From positions 186,001-250,000 of the forward strand of contig NZ_AGRW01000054.1 of NCBI RefSeq assembly GCF_000255555.1: 64,000 nt of DNA. Reading direction: 5' to 3'. Below, one piece after another: positions 1 through 7,964 of this stretch. This DNA comes from Treponema saccharophilum DSM 2985. Lineage in GTDB: Bacteria; Spirochaetota; Spirochaetia; Treponematales; Treponemataceae. How positions within the stretch are numbered: position 1 is the stretch's first letter; each line of letters begins with the position of its first letter. A program made the translations under genes and the position numbers. Under the pieces are notes generated by a model. The model was not told where the DNA came from. It ran no database searches and worked only from the letters and a program-made list of their open reading frames with translations.

Positions 1-847
1 TGCGCGACTGGAGCTCGCGGATTCTGTCGTTGTTCTCGGTGAGCTCGCCCACGAGCGTGTCGATTTCCGCCTGAACCGAGTCCCGTTTTTTCGAAATCTC
101 GTCGCGCAGAGATGCGTTCCTCGTCTTGTTCTGGATGAAATCCCGCAGCTTCAAAAGCTGGATGTCGAGCTCGTGCTCGAATATCTGCTCCTTGAGCGCG
201 CGGTACCGTATCGTCTTCTCCGACTGAACCTTGAGGGTCTCGTACGTCTTCCTGTTCTCGTTGAGCGCAACCTCGATTTTCTCGAGGTTCTGCCGTGTCC
301 GCTCAAGCTCGCGCTCCGCCTCGGCGCATTCCGCCTTGCTGCGGCTGATTCCCGCCGCCTCCTCGAAAAGATACCGCCTGTCCTCCGGCTTGCTCGACAA
401 AATCTGGTCGATTTTTCCCTGCTCCATGACGGAATACGCGGCCTTGCCGACGCCCGTGTCCATGAACAGCCGCCTGATTTCCGTCGAGCTGACCTGCTTG
501 TTGTTTATGTAGTATTCGTTCTCGCCGGAGCGGTAGATTCGCCTCTTTATCGCGACTTCCGGAGCGTCCACCGGCAAAAGGTGGTTCTCGTTCGACAGCG
601 TGAGCGTGACTTCCGCGATGTTGAGCGGCGGCCGTGATTCCGTTCCGTTGAATATGACGGACTCCATCGTGTCCGCGCGCAGGTTCTTCGCCCTGTTCTC
701 CGCAAGCACCCATTTCACGGCGTCGACGACATTGCTCTTCCCGCATCCGTTCGGGCCGAGAAGGGCGGTGATTCCGTCTGCGAATTCGACGTGCGTTTTG
801 TCCGCGAATGATTTGAAACCGAATATGTCGAGCGATTTGAGAAACAC
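1..847 (-). CDS. smc: Chromosome segregation ATPase SMC, N-terminal part (cut by the window edge)
   Basis: SMC is the coiled-coil ATPase of bacterial condensin, which compacts and segregates the chromosome. The protein opens FLKSLDIFGFKSFADKT, followed by a Walker A loop (GPNGCGKS, about residues 31-38) and the SMC-type ADAVKW/AENRAKNLRA region. An FEEAAGIS motif lies near residue 150, then a charged heptad-rich start of the first coiled coil. About 282 codons are visible; the hinge and C-terminal head lie beyond base 1. The start is GTG at 847, preceded by GGCAGAGG. Assignment of the family is secure. Confidence 0.95.
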   Translation of the reverse strand, partial: MFLKSLDIFGFKSFADKTHVEFADGITALLGPNGCGKSNVVDAVKWVLAENRAKNLRADTMESVIFNGTESRPPLNIAEVTLTLSNENHLLPVDAPEVAIKRRIYRSGENEYYINNKQVSSTEIRRLFMDTGVGKAAYSVMEQGKIDQILSSKPEDRRYLFEEAAGISRSKAECAEAERELERTRQNLEKIEVALNENRKTYETLKVQSEKTIRYRALKEQIFEHELDIQLLKLRDFIQNKTRNASLRDEISKKRDSVQAEIDTLVGELTENNDRIRELQSR

Positions 848-879
848 AAAAAACCTCTGCCTTTTAAAATAGAGACTGA

Positions 880-908
880 ATTATATCAGCAAGTCACGCG
901 CTTGCAAA
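880..908 (-). promoter_or_regulatory. Predicted sigma-70 promoter of smc
   Basis: On the minus strand the hexamers TTTGCA (903-908) and TATAAT (880-885) are 17 bp apart. The -10 carries an extended TG (TGATATAAT). Transcription would start near 873, leaving a leader of about 25 nt that holds the ribosome-binding site. Confidence 0.5.
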
Positions 909-953
909 CCTTTTGCGAGCTCTGAGATTGGGCTTGGCCGGAGCAAGCGTGCG

Positions 954-979
954 CCGGTGCGCGTGGCGCACCGGTTTTT
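954..979 (+). terminator. GC-rich hairpin with T-run between smc and the helicase gene
   Basis: A 9-bp perfect stem (CCGGTGCGC / GCGCACCGG, 3-nt loop) is followed by TTTTT on the plus strand. It has terminator form only for plus-strand transcripts, yet both flanking genes are on the minus strand. It may still stabilise the 3' end of the helicase mRNA, or stop antisense transcription into the helicase gene. Confidence 0.4.
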
Positions 980-992
980 GTGTTGTTTTTCG

Positions 993-2171
993 TTACGGCT
1001 GCTCTGGCGCTGCTGGCTCGGGGCTGTCGATGTCGGATGGGGTGACGAGCTTTCCTTTGTAGAGCATTTTCGGCGTGACGAATATTCCGAGGCGTTTTTC
1101 GAGGGAGGCGTATTTCCTCATCTCGTAGGCGTCGCCGATGACGATGTTCAGTCCCGTTTTTCCGGCGCGCGCTGTCCTTCCCGCCCTGTGGATGAAAAAG
1201 TCGTCGTTCGACGGCAAGTCCATCTGGATTATGTGGCTGATTTCCGGGATGTCGAGCCCGCGGGAGGTGAGGTCGCTCGTCACGAGGACTTTCAGCTTGC
1301 CGCTCCTGAATTTGTCGATTATCGATTTCCTGACGACTTTGTCTGTTTTCGCGTGGAGTCCCTCGACCTCGACGTTCCTGTATTTGAGTTTCGCGACGAT
1401 GTTCGCCACCTGGTCGAGCTTCGAGGTAAAGACGAGAGCTTTCGCGGGCTTTTCCGCGATGAGAAGCTTCCTGAGCGTCTCGATTTTGTCGCGCCGTTCC
1501 GCAAAAAGGGCGATGTGCGTTATGCGTTTTCTGAGGACGTCCTCCATCGGGAGCCTGAGCGTCACGAAATCTGTTCCCCCCGCAGACTCACCGATGATTC
1601 TCTCCGTCTGTTTCGATATCGTCGCGCTGCATGCGATTATCTGCGCGGAGCTGTTCGCAGAAACGAGAGCCTCCACGGTTGCCGCCGTCGCGTCCCGCAG
1701 CTCGGGCGAGATGAGCCTGTCCGCCTCGTCGAGTATGACCGCGGAGAATTCGCGGAGCTTGAGCTTCTTGAGGTGGTGGAGCTCGAGGAGACGGGCCGGC
1801 GTTCCTATCGCGATTTCGGGTTTCTCCTTCAGCGTCTCAATCTGCCGTTTTATCGGGGCGCCCCCGACGAAAAGCCCCGCCTTCTTTCCGAGCGATACCG
1901 CCTGCGCCTTTATCTGCGACGCCAGCTCTATCGTCGGCGCGAGTACGATTGCCTTTTTTCCTGCCTGCGCTATCGGAAGAAGGTATGCGAGCGTCTTGCC
2001 CGTTCCCGTCTCGCTCTGGAAAAGCACCGATTTTCCTGCCGCTATTTCCGGGATTGCCTGCGCCTGGACTGCCGTCGGCTCCGTTATTCCCGATTGCGCG
2101 AGTCTTTCCGATAATGATTCCTCTATTCCGAGCTCCGCGAAGGAGCTGTTTTGTCCGTTTCTGTCAGTCAT
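993..2171 (-). CDS. DEAD-box ATP-dependent RNA helicase
   Basis: This is an RNA-unwinding ATPase of superfamily 2, probably acting in ribosome assembly or mRNA turnover. The 392 residues contain the Q motif region (TEPTAVQAQAIP, about 30-41), Walker A SETGTGKT (53-60), PTIELA (79-84), TPARLL (124-129), DEAD (148-151), SAT (182-184), SRGLDIP (303-309) and HRAGRTAR (328-335). The C-terminal tail after the helicase core is short, as in minimal DEAD-box proteins. The ATG at 2171 has no Shine-Dalgarno sequence, and a TATAGT -10 lies 7 nt upstream, so the mRNA may be leaderless. The subfamily (RhlE, CsdA, DbpA and so on) cannot be fixed from motifs alone. Confidence 0.93.
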   Translation of the reverse strand: MTDRNGQNSSFAELGIEESLSERLAQSGITEPTAVQAQAIPEIAAGKSVLFQSETGTGKTLAYLLPIAQAGKKAIVLAPTIELASQIKAQAVSLGKKAGLFVGGAPIKRQIETLKEKPEIAIGTPARLLELHHLKKLKLREFSAVILDEADRLISPELRDATAATVEALVSANSSAQIIACSATISKQTERIIGESAGGTDFVTLRLPMEDVLRKRITHIALFAERRDKIETLRKLLIAEKPAKALVFTSKLDQVANIVAKLKYRNVEVEGLHAKTDKVVRKSIIDKFRSGKLKVLVTSDLTSRGLDIPEISHIIQMDLPSNDDFFIHRAGRTARAGKTGLNIVIGDAYEMRKYASLEKRLGIFVTPKMLYKGKLVTPSDIDSPEPAAPEQP

Positions 2172-2178
2172 AAAGGCG

Positions 2179-2211
2179 ACTATAGCACAGAAAAATCAAA
2201 CTTGCTATAAT
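2179..2211. promoter_or_regulatory. Divergent -10 elements for the helicase and glycosyltransferase genes
   Basis: The 49-bp gap holds two outward-facing extended -10 elements: TGCTATAGT on the minus strand (hexamer 2179-2184) and TGCTATAAT on the plus strand (hexamer 2206-2211). Good -35 hexamers are not visible, as is usual for extended -10 promoters. The predicted starts, 7 nt downstream, fall at about 2172 (minus) and 2218 (plus), next to the two start codons. Confidence 0.45.
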
Positions 2212-2220
2212 CCGAGGATT

Positions 2221-3357
2221 ATGAAAATTGGCATTGATACGTTCGGATGCGACCACGGCAAGTCGCACGCGGGAAAGTACCTCGTTTCCATTCTGAAGGA
2301 GCTTCCCGCAATCGAACTCGGCGGGGACGTGGAATTCGAGCTTTTTGGGCCCGAGTCTGACAGGTACGATTATGAGACCGGAGACGATGTGAAGTACGTT
2401 CCCGTCGATTTGCCCGACAATCCGCTCAGTGTCAAATTCTGGTATGCGTTCGGATGCAACGCTTTTTTCAGCAGGCAGAAATTCGATGCCGTCGTTTTCC
2501 TGTCCGAGGCGCATCTTCCGCTCAGGTGCCGCATCCCGACCGTCGTCGTCGTGAACGACGTCCTCTCTCTGCGCCTGTTTTCCTTGCCGTTCTCCACGAG
2601 GACCCGCATTCGCTGGTCGCTCAGCCAGGTCGGAAAAATCGTCGTGCCGAGCCAGTTCGTCAAGAAGGATTTGCGCCGCTTGCGCCTGAACCAGGAGAAA
2701 ATCGCCGTGATACACAACGGAATCGACCATTCCGTCTTCTATCCGCGCGGCGGCTCCGACCTCGATTCCGGCGTCGTTGACATAAAGCCGTTCGCCATAC
2801 AGAAGCCGTATTTCATATACGCGTCGAAGATGTCGTCTCCTCTGAAGAAGCACCGCGAGCTCGTGCGCGCGTTCTCCGATTTCAAGGAGCGTACCGGAAA
2901 ACCGCACCGGCTGGTTCTTGCGGGCGGGGAGGGCGAGTTCTCCGATGCAGTGTCAAAGGCGGTGATGGAGTCGCAGTTCGCGTCCGACATTTTCATAACC
3001 GGTTATTTTCCCCATGAGACGTATCCTGAGCTGTATGCGAATTCGTCCGGCTGTATTTTCCCGTCTGTGTGCGAGGGCGTCGGCATGTCGGTGCTCGAGG
3101 CAATGTCGATGGGCGTCCCAGTAATCTGCGCGAAAAGCGGCGCGATTCCGGAGGCGACGGGCGAGAACGCGATTTATTTTGACGGGAACTCGGAGCAGGA
3201 GCTTTCAGCCGCAATCGAGCGGCTCGTGGGCGAGGATGAGTCCGTGCGCAGGAAGATGGTTGCCGACGGCCTTGAGTGGGCGGCCCGATTCAACTGGAGG
3301 AAGACGACCGAGGAGCTTCTTGCCGTCATCTGCGCCGTCGCGAAAAAAAAGAAATAG
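2221..3357 (+). CDS. Glycosyltransferase family 4-like (GT-B fold) protein
   Basis: This 378-residue protein probably transfers a sugar from a nucleotide donor in cell-envelope glycan synthesis. The C-terminal half carries the retaining GT4 signature EX7E (E285 and E293, in CEGVGMSVLEA), with GVPVI and a SGAIPE loop just after it. The N-terminal half has an MKIGIDTFGC start and an HNGIDHSVF linker, as in GT4 enzymes. The ATG at 2221 is preceded by GAGG at only 3 nt spacing; a longer in-frame reading upstream runs antisense through the helicase and is not credible. The acceptor is unknown. It is transcribed alone and ends at a bidirectional terminator. Confidence 0.85.
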   Translation: MKIGIDTFGCDHGKSHAGKYLVSILKELPAIELGGDVEFELFGPESDRYDYETGDDVKYVPVDLPDNPLSVKFWYAFGCNAFFSRQKFDAVVFLSEAHLPLRCRIPTVVVVNDVLSLRLFSLPFSTRTRIRWSLSQVGKIVVPSQFVKKDLRRLRLNQEKIAVIHNGIDHSVFYPRGGSDLDSGVVDIKPFAIQKPYFIYASKMSSPLKKHRELVRAFSDFKERTGKPHRLVLAGGEGEFSDAVSKAVMESQFASDIFITGYFPHETYPELYANSSGCIFPSVCEGVGMSVLEAMSMGVPVICAKSGAIPEATGENAIYFDGNSEQELSAAIERLVGEDESVRRKMVADGLEWAARFNWRKTTEELLAVICAVAKKKK

Positions 3358-3460
3358 CTTTTTGCCTTTTGTTTTGTCTGAAAAAGCGGTTGATTTGGAT
3401 TTGGTCATGCCGGACAGGGCGGGGAAGCCGTTCGGTGGCTTGCCTTTCTATTTTTTGCAA

Positions 3461-3508
3461 AAAAAAACTGTCCGCGCGTCTTTTGAAGACCATCCGGACA
3501 GTTTTTTT
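3461..3508. terminator. Bidirectional intrinsic terminator
   Basis: A perfect 14-bp inverted repeat (AAAAAAACTGTCCG / CGGACAGTTTTTTT), with an inner GTCTT/AAGAC repeat, lies between the convergent glycosyltransferase and anti-sigma-kinase genes. T-runs follow the stem on both strands. Confidence 0.85.
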
Positions 3509-3524
3509 GTTTTGCGGGCTGTTC

Positions 3525-4076
3525 CTATTCCGAATCTACGGCAAGACCGATGTGCTTCTTCTGGAATTTCTTGAGCATTGCCACGCCGTTCTTCTTTCCG
3601 TTGTATACGAAGCCGCCGTTCCAGTATTCGAGGGCGGCAAAAAGGGCGTTTCCGCCGTCGTTGTCATCCGATTTCTTTGTCCTGAATGAAACGTAGTTTG
3701 CGAGCTCCTCGAAAGCGGATGTATGAAGGCATTCGAGCCTCTTCCTGTTGAATTCGTTCCACTTGTCCAGGTCTTTGAATCCCTCTCCCTCGTCCTTGAC
3801 GATGATATGGGCGTGTGACGGGCTGAACGAGTACCAGACCTTGACTTTCTTGTTGATGTCGCAGTTGTTTCCGTGCTTTACGGCGTTCTTTATGACTTCG
3901 CTTATCTGCTGCTCAAGGAGGTTTATCTCCTTGATTTCAAGCGGAGCCGACTGGACTATCAGAAGCGTGAAATAGCGGATCTGCCTGAAGTCCGACGGAA
4001 ATTCCTTGTAGAGCATGTTCGTGGTGTCGAAGAGCGGATCATTGTCATCTGAGCGAAGTTCTTTGATTTCTTCCAT
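3525..4076 (-). CDS. RsbW/SpoIIAB-like serine kinase (anti-sigma-type ATPase)
   Basis: The 183 residues carry a GHKL-type ATP-binding fold: an N-box EVIKNAVKHGN (about 60-70) and a G1-like DEGEGF (95-100). In partner switching such a kinase phosphorylates a STAS antagonist and sequesters a sigma factor or another target. The STAS gene and the phosphatase gene lie directly upstream in the same minus-strand operon, so all three classes of component are present. GGGAG lies at good spacing before the ATG. About 50 residues follow the ATPase core, including KKSDDNDGGN, and are not typical of RsbW. No sigma factor gene is adjacent, so the output is unknown. Confidence 0.85.
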   Translation of the reverse strand: MEEIKELRSDDNDPLFDTTNMLYKEFPSDFRQIRYFTLLIVQSAPLEIKEINLLEQQISEVIKNAVKHGNNCDINKKVKVWYSFSPSHAHIIVKDEGEGFKDLDKWNEFNRKRLECLHTSAFEELANYVSFRTKKSDDNDGGNALFAALEYWNGGFVYNGKKNGVAMLKKFQKKHIGLAVDSE

Positions 4077-4121
4077 GTTTTTTCTCCCTAAAAAGCGTTG
4101 GTCCTGGGCAAAATGCGCGTG

Positions 4122-4460
4122 CTATTCATTCACCATGAGCAGAGCTTCTTCAAGGCTGTTCGCAATGGGGAAGTATCCTGTAAGTTTTGTCAACTCGATG
4201 ACCTTCTTGACCGAACCATGCACGTTCGAGATTGCGAGCTTGAGGTTCATCTTCTTGAGCGTCGAGCAAATGTAGATGAGCGCGCCGATTCCTGACGAAT
4301 CGATGTAGTCAACCTGCTCAAGGTTGATGATGAAACTTTTTACGTTCTTCTCAAGCATTTTCGTGACAAGTTCTTTGAGTTTGTAGGAGTTGTACAAGTC
4401 CATCTCGCCGTTGACATCGATGATGTACACCTCTCCATTCTTTCTGATTTTAAGTTCCAT
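4122..4460 (-). CDS. STAS-domain anti-sigma factor antagonist
   Basis: A single 112-residue STAS domain. The phosphorylatable serine motif DSSGIGAL is at 54-61; by analogy with SpoIIAA the target is S56. When dephosphorylated it would bind the neighbouring RsbW-like kinase and free its client. An AGGAG ribosome-binding site precedes the ATG. The gene is the middle member of the phosphatase-antagonist-kinase operon. Confidence 0.92.
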   Translation of the reverse strand: MELKIRKNGEVYIIDVNGEMDLYNSYKLKELVTKMLEKNVKSFIINLEQVDYIDSSGIGALIYICSTLKKMNLKLAISNVHGSVKKVIELTKLTGYFPIANSLEEALLMVNE

Positions 4461-4489
4461 AAAAACTCCTTTCGTGTGATTTTCTGGAT

Positions 4490-6172
4490 TTATTGAATTT
4501 TTATAACAAGAAGCGTCTGGTCATCGTGCAGCGTCTCGGTGCCGACGAACTTCTTGACATCCAATTTTATCAAGTTCGCTATTTGTTTTCCCGAAAGCTT
4601 GCTGTTCGCCTTCAGAATATTCGCGACGCCCGACATATCGTACTGCTTTCCGGCTGAATTCAGGGATTCTGCAATTCCGTCCGTGTACATGATAAGTATG
4701 TCGCCTTTCGCCGCGACGAATTCGATGTCCTTGTACGACTTGCTTTTTTCGACACCGATTGGCTCGCTCGGTATGGAGATTTTCTCCACCGTTCCCTTTG
4801 CCGCATTGTAGCGCATTACCGGAATCGAGCCGCTTGTCGCAAACTGCACTTTCCGCTTCGTCGGGTCGTAGTTCAGGAGCGCCACCGAGGCGAAGTGGTC
4901 GATGTCTGTCTCCGTGCATACGCCCCTGTTCGCCCAGCTCAGAATTGTGCCGGCCGACTGCGTCGTGTTTACGATGAGCCTGAGCATTGCCCGTATCATC
5001 GTCATCACAAGAAGCGCGTTCATTCCCTTTCCGGCGGCGTCCATGAGCACGAACGAAATCCTGTCCTGCCTAGCCGGAATGACGTCGAAGAGGTCGCTGC
5101 ATACGCCCGCGGCCATCTCCGTCATGCTTCCGAAAGAGACGCCACCGAGCGGCGGAATCTTTTTCGGGGTCAGCATTATCTGAGCGTTCGAGGCGATGTC
5201 GCTTTCGCGCGTCAGCTCCTGCTTTTCCTTGTACTGCTTGAAGGTGAGCGTCGTCTTCAGCGCCGATTCGGCAAAGTCGGTCAAGGTCTGCGCCCAATGG
5301 AACTCCGAGTCGTTGAACGGCTCTTTTCCTGCATCGCGTGAAAGCGCGACGAGGCCTATCACGACGTCCTTGTCGACGAGGCGTATCGGGACGAATATGA
5401 AACTCCCGAGTTTAAGGAATTCCTCGGGAGTGTTCTGGAAAATCCTGTCGTCGATGCCCGGAACAGGTATGAGCTCCGCCTTGCCGGAACTCGCAATCTC
5501 ACCGAATATGTTGTCCCTCAGGGGAAACTGCGCGTATTTGAAGCTTGTCGAGACCCTGAGCGGCTTGTGCGGAAGGTCGTCGGGAAGTTTGTACGGCGGA
5601 GGAAAATTTCCCTGCAACGATTTGACCGTTATGACGTCGTCGAACTCGTCGACGAGCAGTATCGCGCCTCCGTCAGCGCCCGTAACCTCGATGCATGCTT
5701 TGTTTATGTTCGCGAGGAGCGTCTGCTCTCCGTCCTTCTCCGAATCCTTGCTTTCCATGAAGGAATTCGCCGCGGCGGTTATGAATTCCCTGCCCTTGTC
5801 GATGAGCTTTATCTCGTCTGGCTTGACGTCCTCGACAACCATCGTCTGCGGCTCGGGCACGTCGAACAGCTCCTCCTCGTCCTCGTCCTCCTCGACGACG
5901 GGCACGACCTGCTTGCCGAATGCCAGCATGACGCAGTACGGTATTATCAGCGTCGTGGCGAGCAGTATCAGGAGATTGAACATCAGCGGTCCCGAGCCGG
6001 GCGTGAGAATTGACCTAATGCATGCGAATATCAGGATTGCGAGCGCAAAATAGGAGATGAAACTGACCTTTGCGGTTTTCCTTATTTTTATGATGACAAG
6101 AAGCACTTCAATTGCGACCGCCAGCACAGCCGTGCAAATCAATGGAACATTCGCTATTGCATCCGTATACAA
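4490..6172 (-). CDS. Membrane-anchored GAF-PP2C (SpoIIE/RsbU-type) phosphatase
   Basis: This protein should dephosphorylate the STAS antagonist in response to a signal. The 560 residues start with three hydrophobic segments (about 9-28, 38-54, 64-83), followed by an acidic linker (EEDEDEEE) and a GAF-like sensory domain (about 130-310). The SpoIIE-type PP2C domain runs from about 335 to the end, with DAAGKGMNA, MYTDGIAES and DDQTLLV near the C terminus. The start is TTG at 6172 with GGGGAGAG about 8 nt upstream. It is the first gene of the three-gene partner-switch operon, so phosphatase level may set the response. Confidence 0.9.
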   Translation of the reverse strand: MYTDAIANVPLICTAVLAVAIEVLLVIIKIRKTAKVSFISYFALAILIFACIRSILTPGSGPLMFNLLILLATTLIIPYCVMLAFGKQVVPVVEEDEDEEELFDVPEPQTMVVEDVKPDEIKLIDKGREFITAAANSFMESKDSEKDGEQTLLANINKACIEVTGADGGAILLVDEFDDVITVKSLQGNFPPPYKLPDDLPHKPLRVSTSFKYAQFPLRDNIFGEIASSGKAELIPVPGIDDRIFQNTPEEFLKLGSFIFVPIRLVDKDVVIGLVALSRDAGKEPFNDSEFHWAQTLTDFAESALKTTLTFKQYKEKQELTRESDIASNAQIMLTPKKIPPLGGVSFGSMTEMAAGVCSDLFDVIPARQDRISFVLMDAAGKGMNALLVMTMIRAMLRLIVNTTQSAGTILSWANRGVCTETDIDHFASVALLNYDPTKRKVQFATSGSIPVMRYNAAKGTVEKISIPSEPIGVEKSKSYKDIEFVAAKGDILIMYTDGIAESLNSAGKQYDMSGVANILKANSKLSGKQIANLIKLDVKKFVGTETLHDDQTLLVIKIQ

Positions 6173-6192
6173 CTTAGGTCTCTCCCCATGAC

Positions 6193-6232
6193 AGTATTTG
6201 TAAATACTAACATTGAACTATTGTGTCGTCAA
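6193..6232 (-). promoter_or_regulatory. Promoter of the partner-switch operon with a palindromic operator-like site
   Basis: On the minus strand TTGACG (6227-6232) and TAGTAT (6204-6209) are separated by 17 bp. The -10 is overlapped by the perfect palindrome AGTATTTGTAAATACT (6193-6208), which extends to about +4. The position is right for a repressor that blocks polymerase. The binding protein is unknown. Confidence 0.6.
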
Positions 6233-6271
6233 GAAAAATCCCTTTTAGGGGAGCAGCGGGAGGGCGCGCCG

Positions 6272-7219
6272 TCATTTGTCGCGCAGGTGCTGCTTTTTCC
6301 TGAGAAGCCTTCCTTCGATTTCGTTCCGCAGTCGCCAGAAGAACGACCTGAACGACGAGCGGGCCGCGAATTTGTTCATGAAGGAATTCGCCATGTCTTC
6401 TATCGGGTAGTCCTCGCCGAACTTTAGCTTTATTTCGTCCCAGTACTTTATCATCCAGACGTAGAGGTCGCTTTTCGTCCTGTTCCTGAACGAGCGCATT
6501 ATCTTGTGGTTCTCGATTGTCTTTATGACGGGGGTGTACACGGAGGTGAACCACGACATCATCGCCTTGTCCATCCCGATTTCCTCCGTTTTGTTCATGT
6601 TTATGTAGTATTTGTGCGTGAGTATGTGGTTGTATATGACGTCGTATTGCCCGGGAACCGAAAAATCGAGGCACCAGAAATCCGTCACGTCCCCGAATCC
6701 CGTCTCTCCGTAGAAGACGCGCTTCTCGTACTCTATGACCTGCTTCGTCATTTTCTGGAGCGAGTCCCCCGGATGGAGCTTTATCTCGCTCTGGAGGCTG
6801 ACGACTTCCGCGTCTATGAATTCGACGCCCCGCGAGCGGGCAACCGAGACGCGGTGGTTCCCGTCCCTCACGAAATAGACCCCGCCGAGCTCGTAAAGCG
6901 ATATCGACGGGAGCGATATGTCCTGGAGGTGCGCCATGTCGATGTGCTCCCACCGGCTTTTGAGGTGCATGCTCTTCGGGAAGAACCGGTTGTCGAAGTC
7001 CTGGTACCGTCCCTCGCTTCCGACGATGAGGTTCACCGGGACTGTCTGCATCCCCATGTAGACCTCGTTTTTCGGGCGGATGAGCTTCTTTATGTCGGAG
7101 AACGAGATGAGTGTCGCCTCGTCCGGGTTCAGGAAATGCTGTACCTCGTTGAACAGCGCCTTGTGCCTTGCCTTTGTGAAGTCGTCCTCTGTCTGGGCGG
7201 ATGTCATCTGTTCGCTCAT
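6272..7219 (-). CDS. ParB/sulfiredoxin-fold-like protein of unknown function
   Basis: The 315 residues include VPVNLIVGSEGRYQDFD (about 60-76) and a FVRDGNHRVSVAR segment (DGNHR at 119-123). That is the signature of ParB/sulfiredoxin-like nucleotide-binding folds. No helix-turn-helix is evident, so this is not a normal partition ParB. The remaining 170 residues are helical and basic near the end (RLLRKKQHLRDK). The gene starts 3 nt after the metallophosphoesterase stop and is last in a three-gene operon with the TPR/Mrr-like gene. Function is not assignable. Confidence 0.7.
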   Translation of the reverse strand: MSEQMTSAQTEDDFTKARHKALFNEVQHFLNPDEATLISFSDIKKLIRPKNEVYMGMQTVPVNLIVGSEGRYQDFDNRFFPKSMHLKSRWEHIDMAHLQDISLPSISLYELGGVYFVRDGNHRVSVARSRGVEFIDAEVVSLQSEIKLHPGDSLQKMTKQVIEYEKRVFYGETGFGDVTDFWCLDFSVPGQYDVIYNHILTHKYYINMNKTEEIGMDKAMMSWFTSVYTPVIKTIENHKIMRSFRNRTKSDLYVWMIKYWDEIKLKFGEDYPIEDMANSFMNKFAARSSFRSFFWRLRNEIEGRLLRKKQHLRDK

Positions 7220-7222
7220 TTT

Positions 7223-7951
7223 TCAGTCTCCGGTGAGTTCGATGAGTGTGTAGCTGTATGCGTTAACGACCGTGGTCGTGCCGTTTTTCGTTTCTATTTT
7301 CGTCACGCGCTGCTCGTTCATGTCGTAAAGATGGATGTGCCCGTGCACGAGGAACGTCGGCGCGAACGTCCGTATGAACCAGTTGAAACATTCGAACCCC
7401 TTGTGGCAGGGATCCTCCCTGTCGTGGACGTGACGGGGGGATGCGTGCGTGAGGAAAATGTCGAGCGCCTTCCCGTACAGAATCTTGTTCGTGAGCATCG
7501 CGGGGATGAGCGAGATGAGCTTCATCATCATCTGGAAGTCGGTGTACTGGTTCAGCGCGCCGTTGTACCGCATGGAGCCGGATGCGCCCGCTATGAGGAG
7601 CGGCCTCATCTTTCCGCCCTTCGTTTTTATCATGAGGCGCTTGTCCCGCGCCGATTTGAATCCGATGTAGTCGGCCCCGTGGCTTCCGCTCAGGTCGTAG
7701 CTGCTCATCCCGTTCAGGGTCGGATGCGCTCCGCCCCTGTGCTTTATTTTGTGGTACAGCCCGAATTCCGACAGGTTGTGGTTCCCGAATATGAAATATG
7801 TCGGCTTGTTCAGCGTCGAGACTATGAAATCTATGTATTCTGACGGCAAATCACCCGCGCACAGTATCGCGTCTATGTCGCTGAAACGCTCCTTAGCCTT
7901 CGTGCTGTACACGAGCGGGTCGATTTGGTCCGAAACGCACAGAATCTTCAT
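7223..7951 (-). CDS. Calcineurin-like metallophosphoesterase
   Basis: A predicted phosphohydrolase of 242 residues. Motifs in order are SDQID (7-11), CAGDLP (GD at 33-34), FGNHN (GNH at 56-58), LTHASP and VHGHIH near the C terminus. The first motif is usually DxH but here reads D-Q-I, so one metal-ligand histidine appears to be missing, and the usual GNHD/E is GNHN. Activity or metal preference may therefore differ from the family norm. The ATG at 7951 with GAGGGG upstream is preferred over an in-frame start at 7996 that would overlap the preceding gene. Confidence 0.85.
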   Translation of the reverse strand: MKILCVSDQIDPLVYSTKAKERFSDIDAILCAGDLPSEYIDFIVSTLNKPTYFIFGNHNLSEFGLYHKIKHRGGAHPTLNGMSSYDLSGSHGADYIGFKSARDKRLMIKTKGGKMRPLLIAGASGSMRYNGALNQYTDFQMMMKLISLIPAMLTNKILYGKALDIFLTHASPRHVHDREDPCHKGFECFNWFIRTFAPTFLVHGHIHLYDMNEQRVTKIETKNGTTTVVNAYSYTLIELTGD

Positions 7952-7964
7952 CGCACCGGCCCCT

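Noticed and set aside
957-2114. A 385-codon plus-strand open frame opposite the helicase
   Set aside because: The minus-strand frame carries all DEAD-box motifs in order; the plus-strand frame has an Arg-rich composition typical of a shadow.
6272-7219. Chromosome partition protein ParB
   Set aside because: Only the DGNHR nucleotide-fold motif is present. There is no helix-turn-helix, no parA neighbour and no parS-like site seen.
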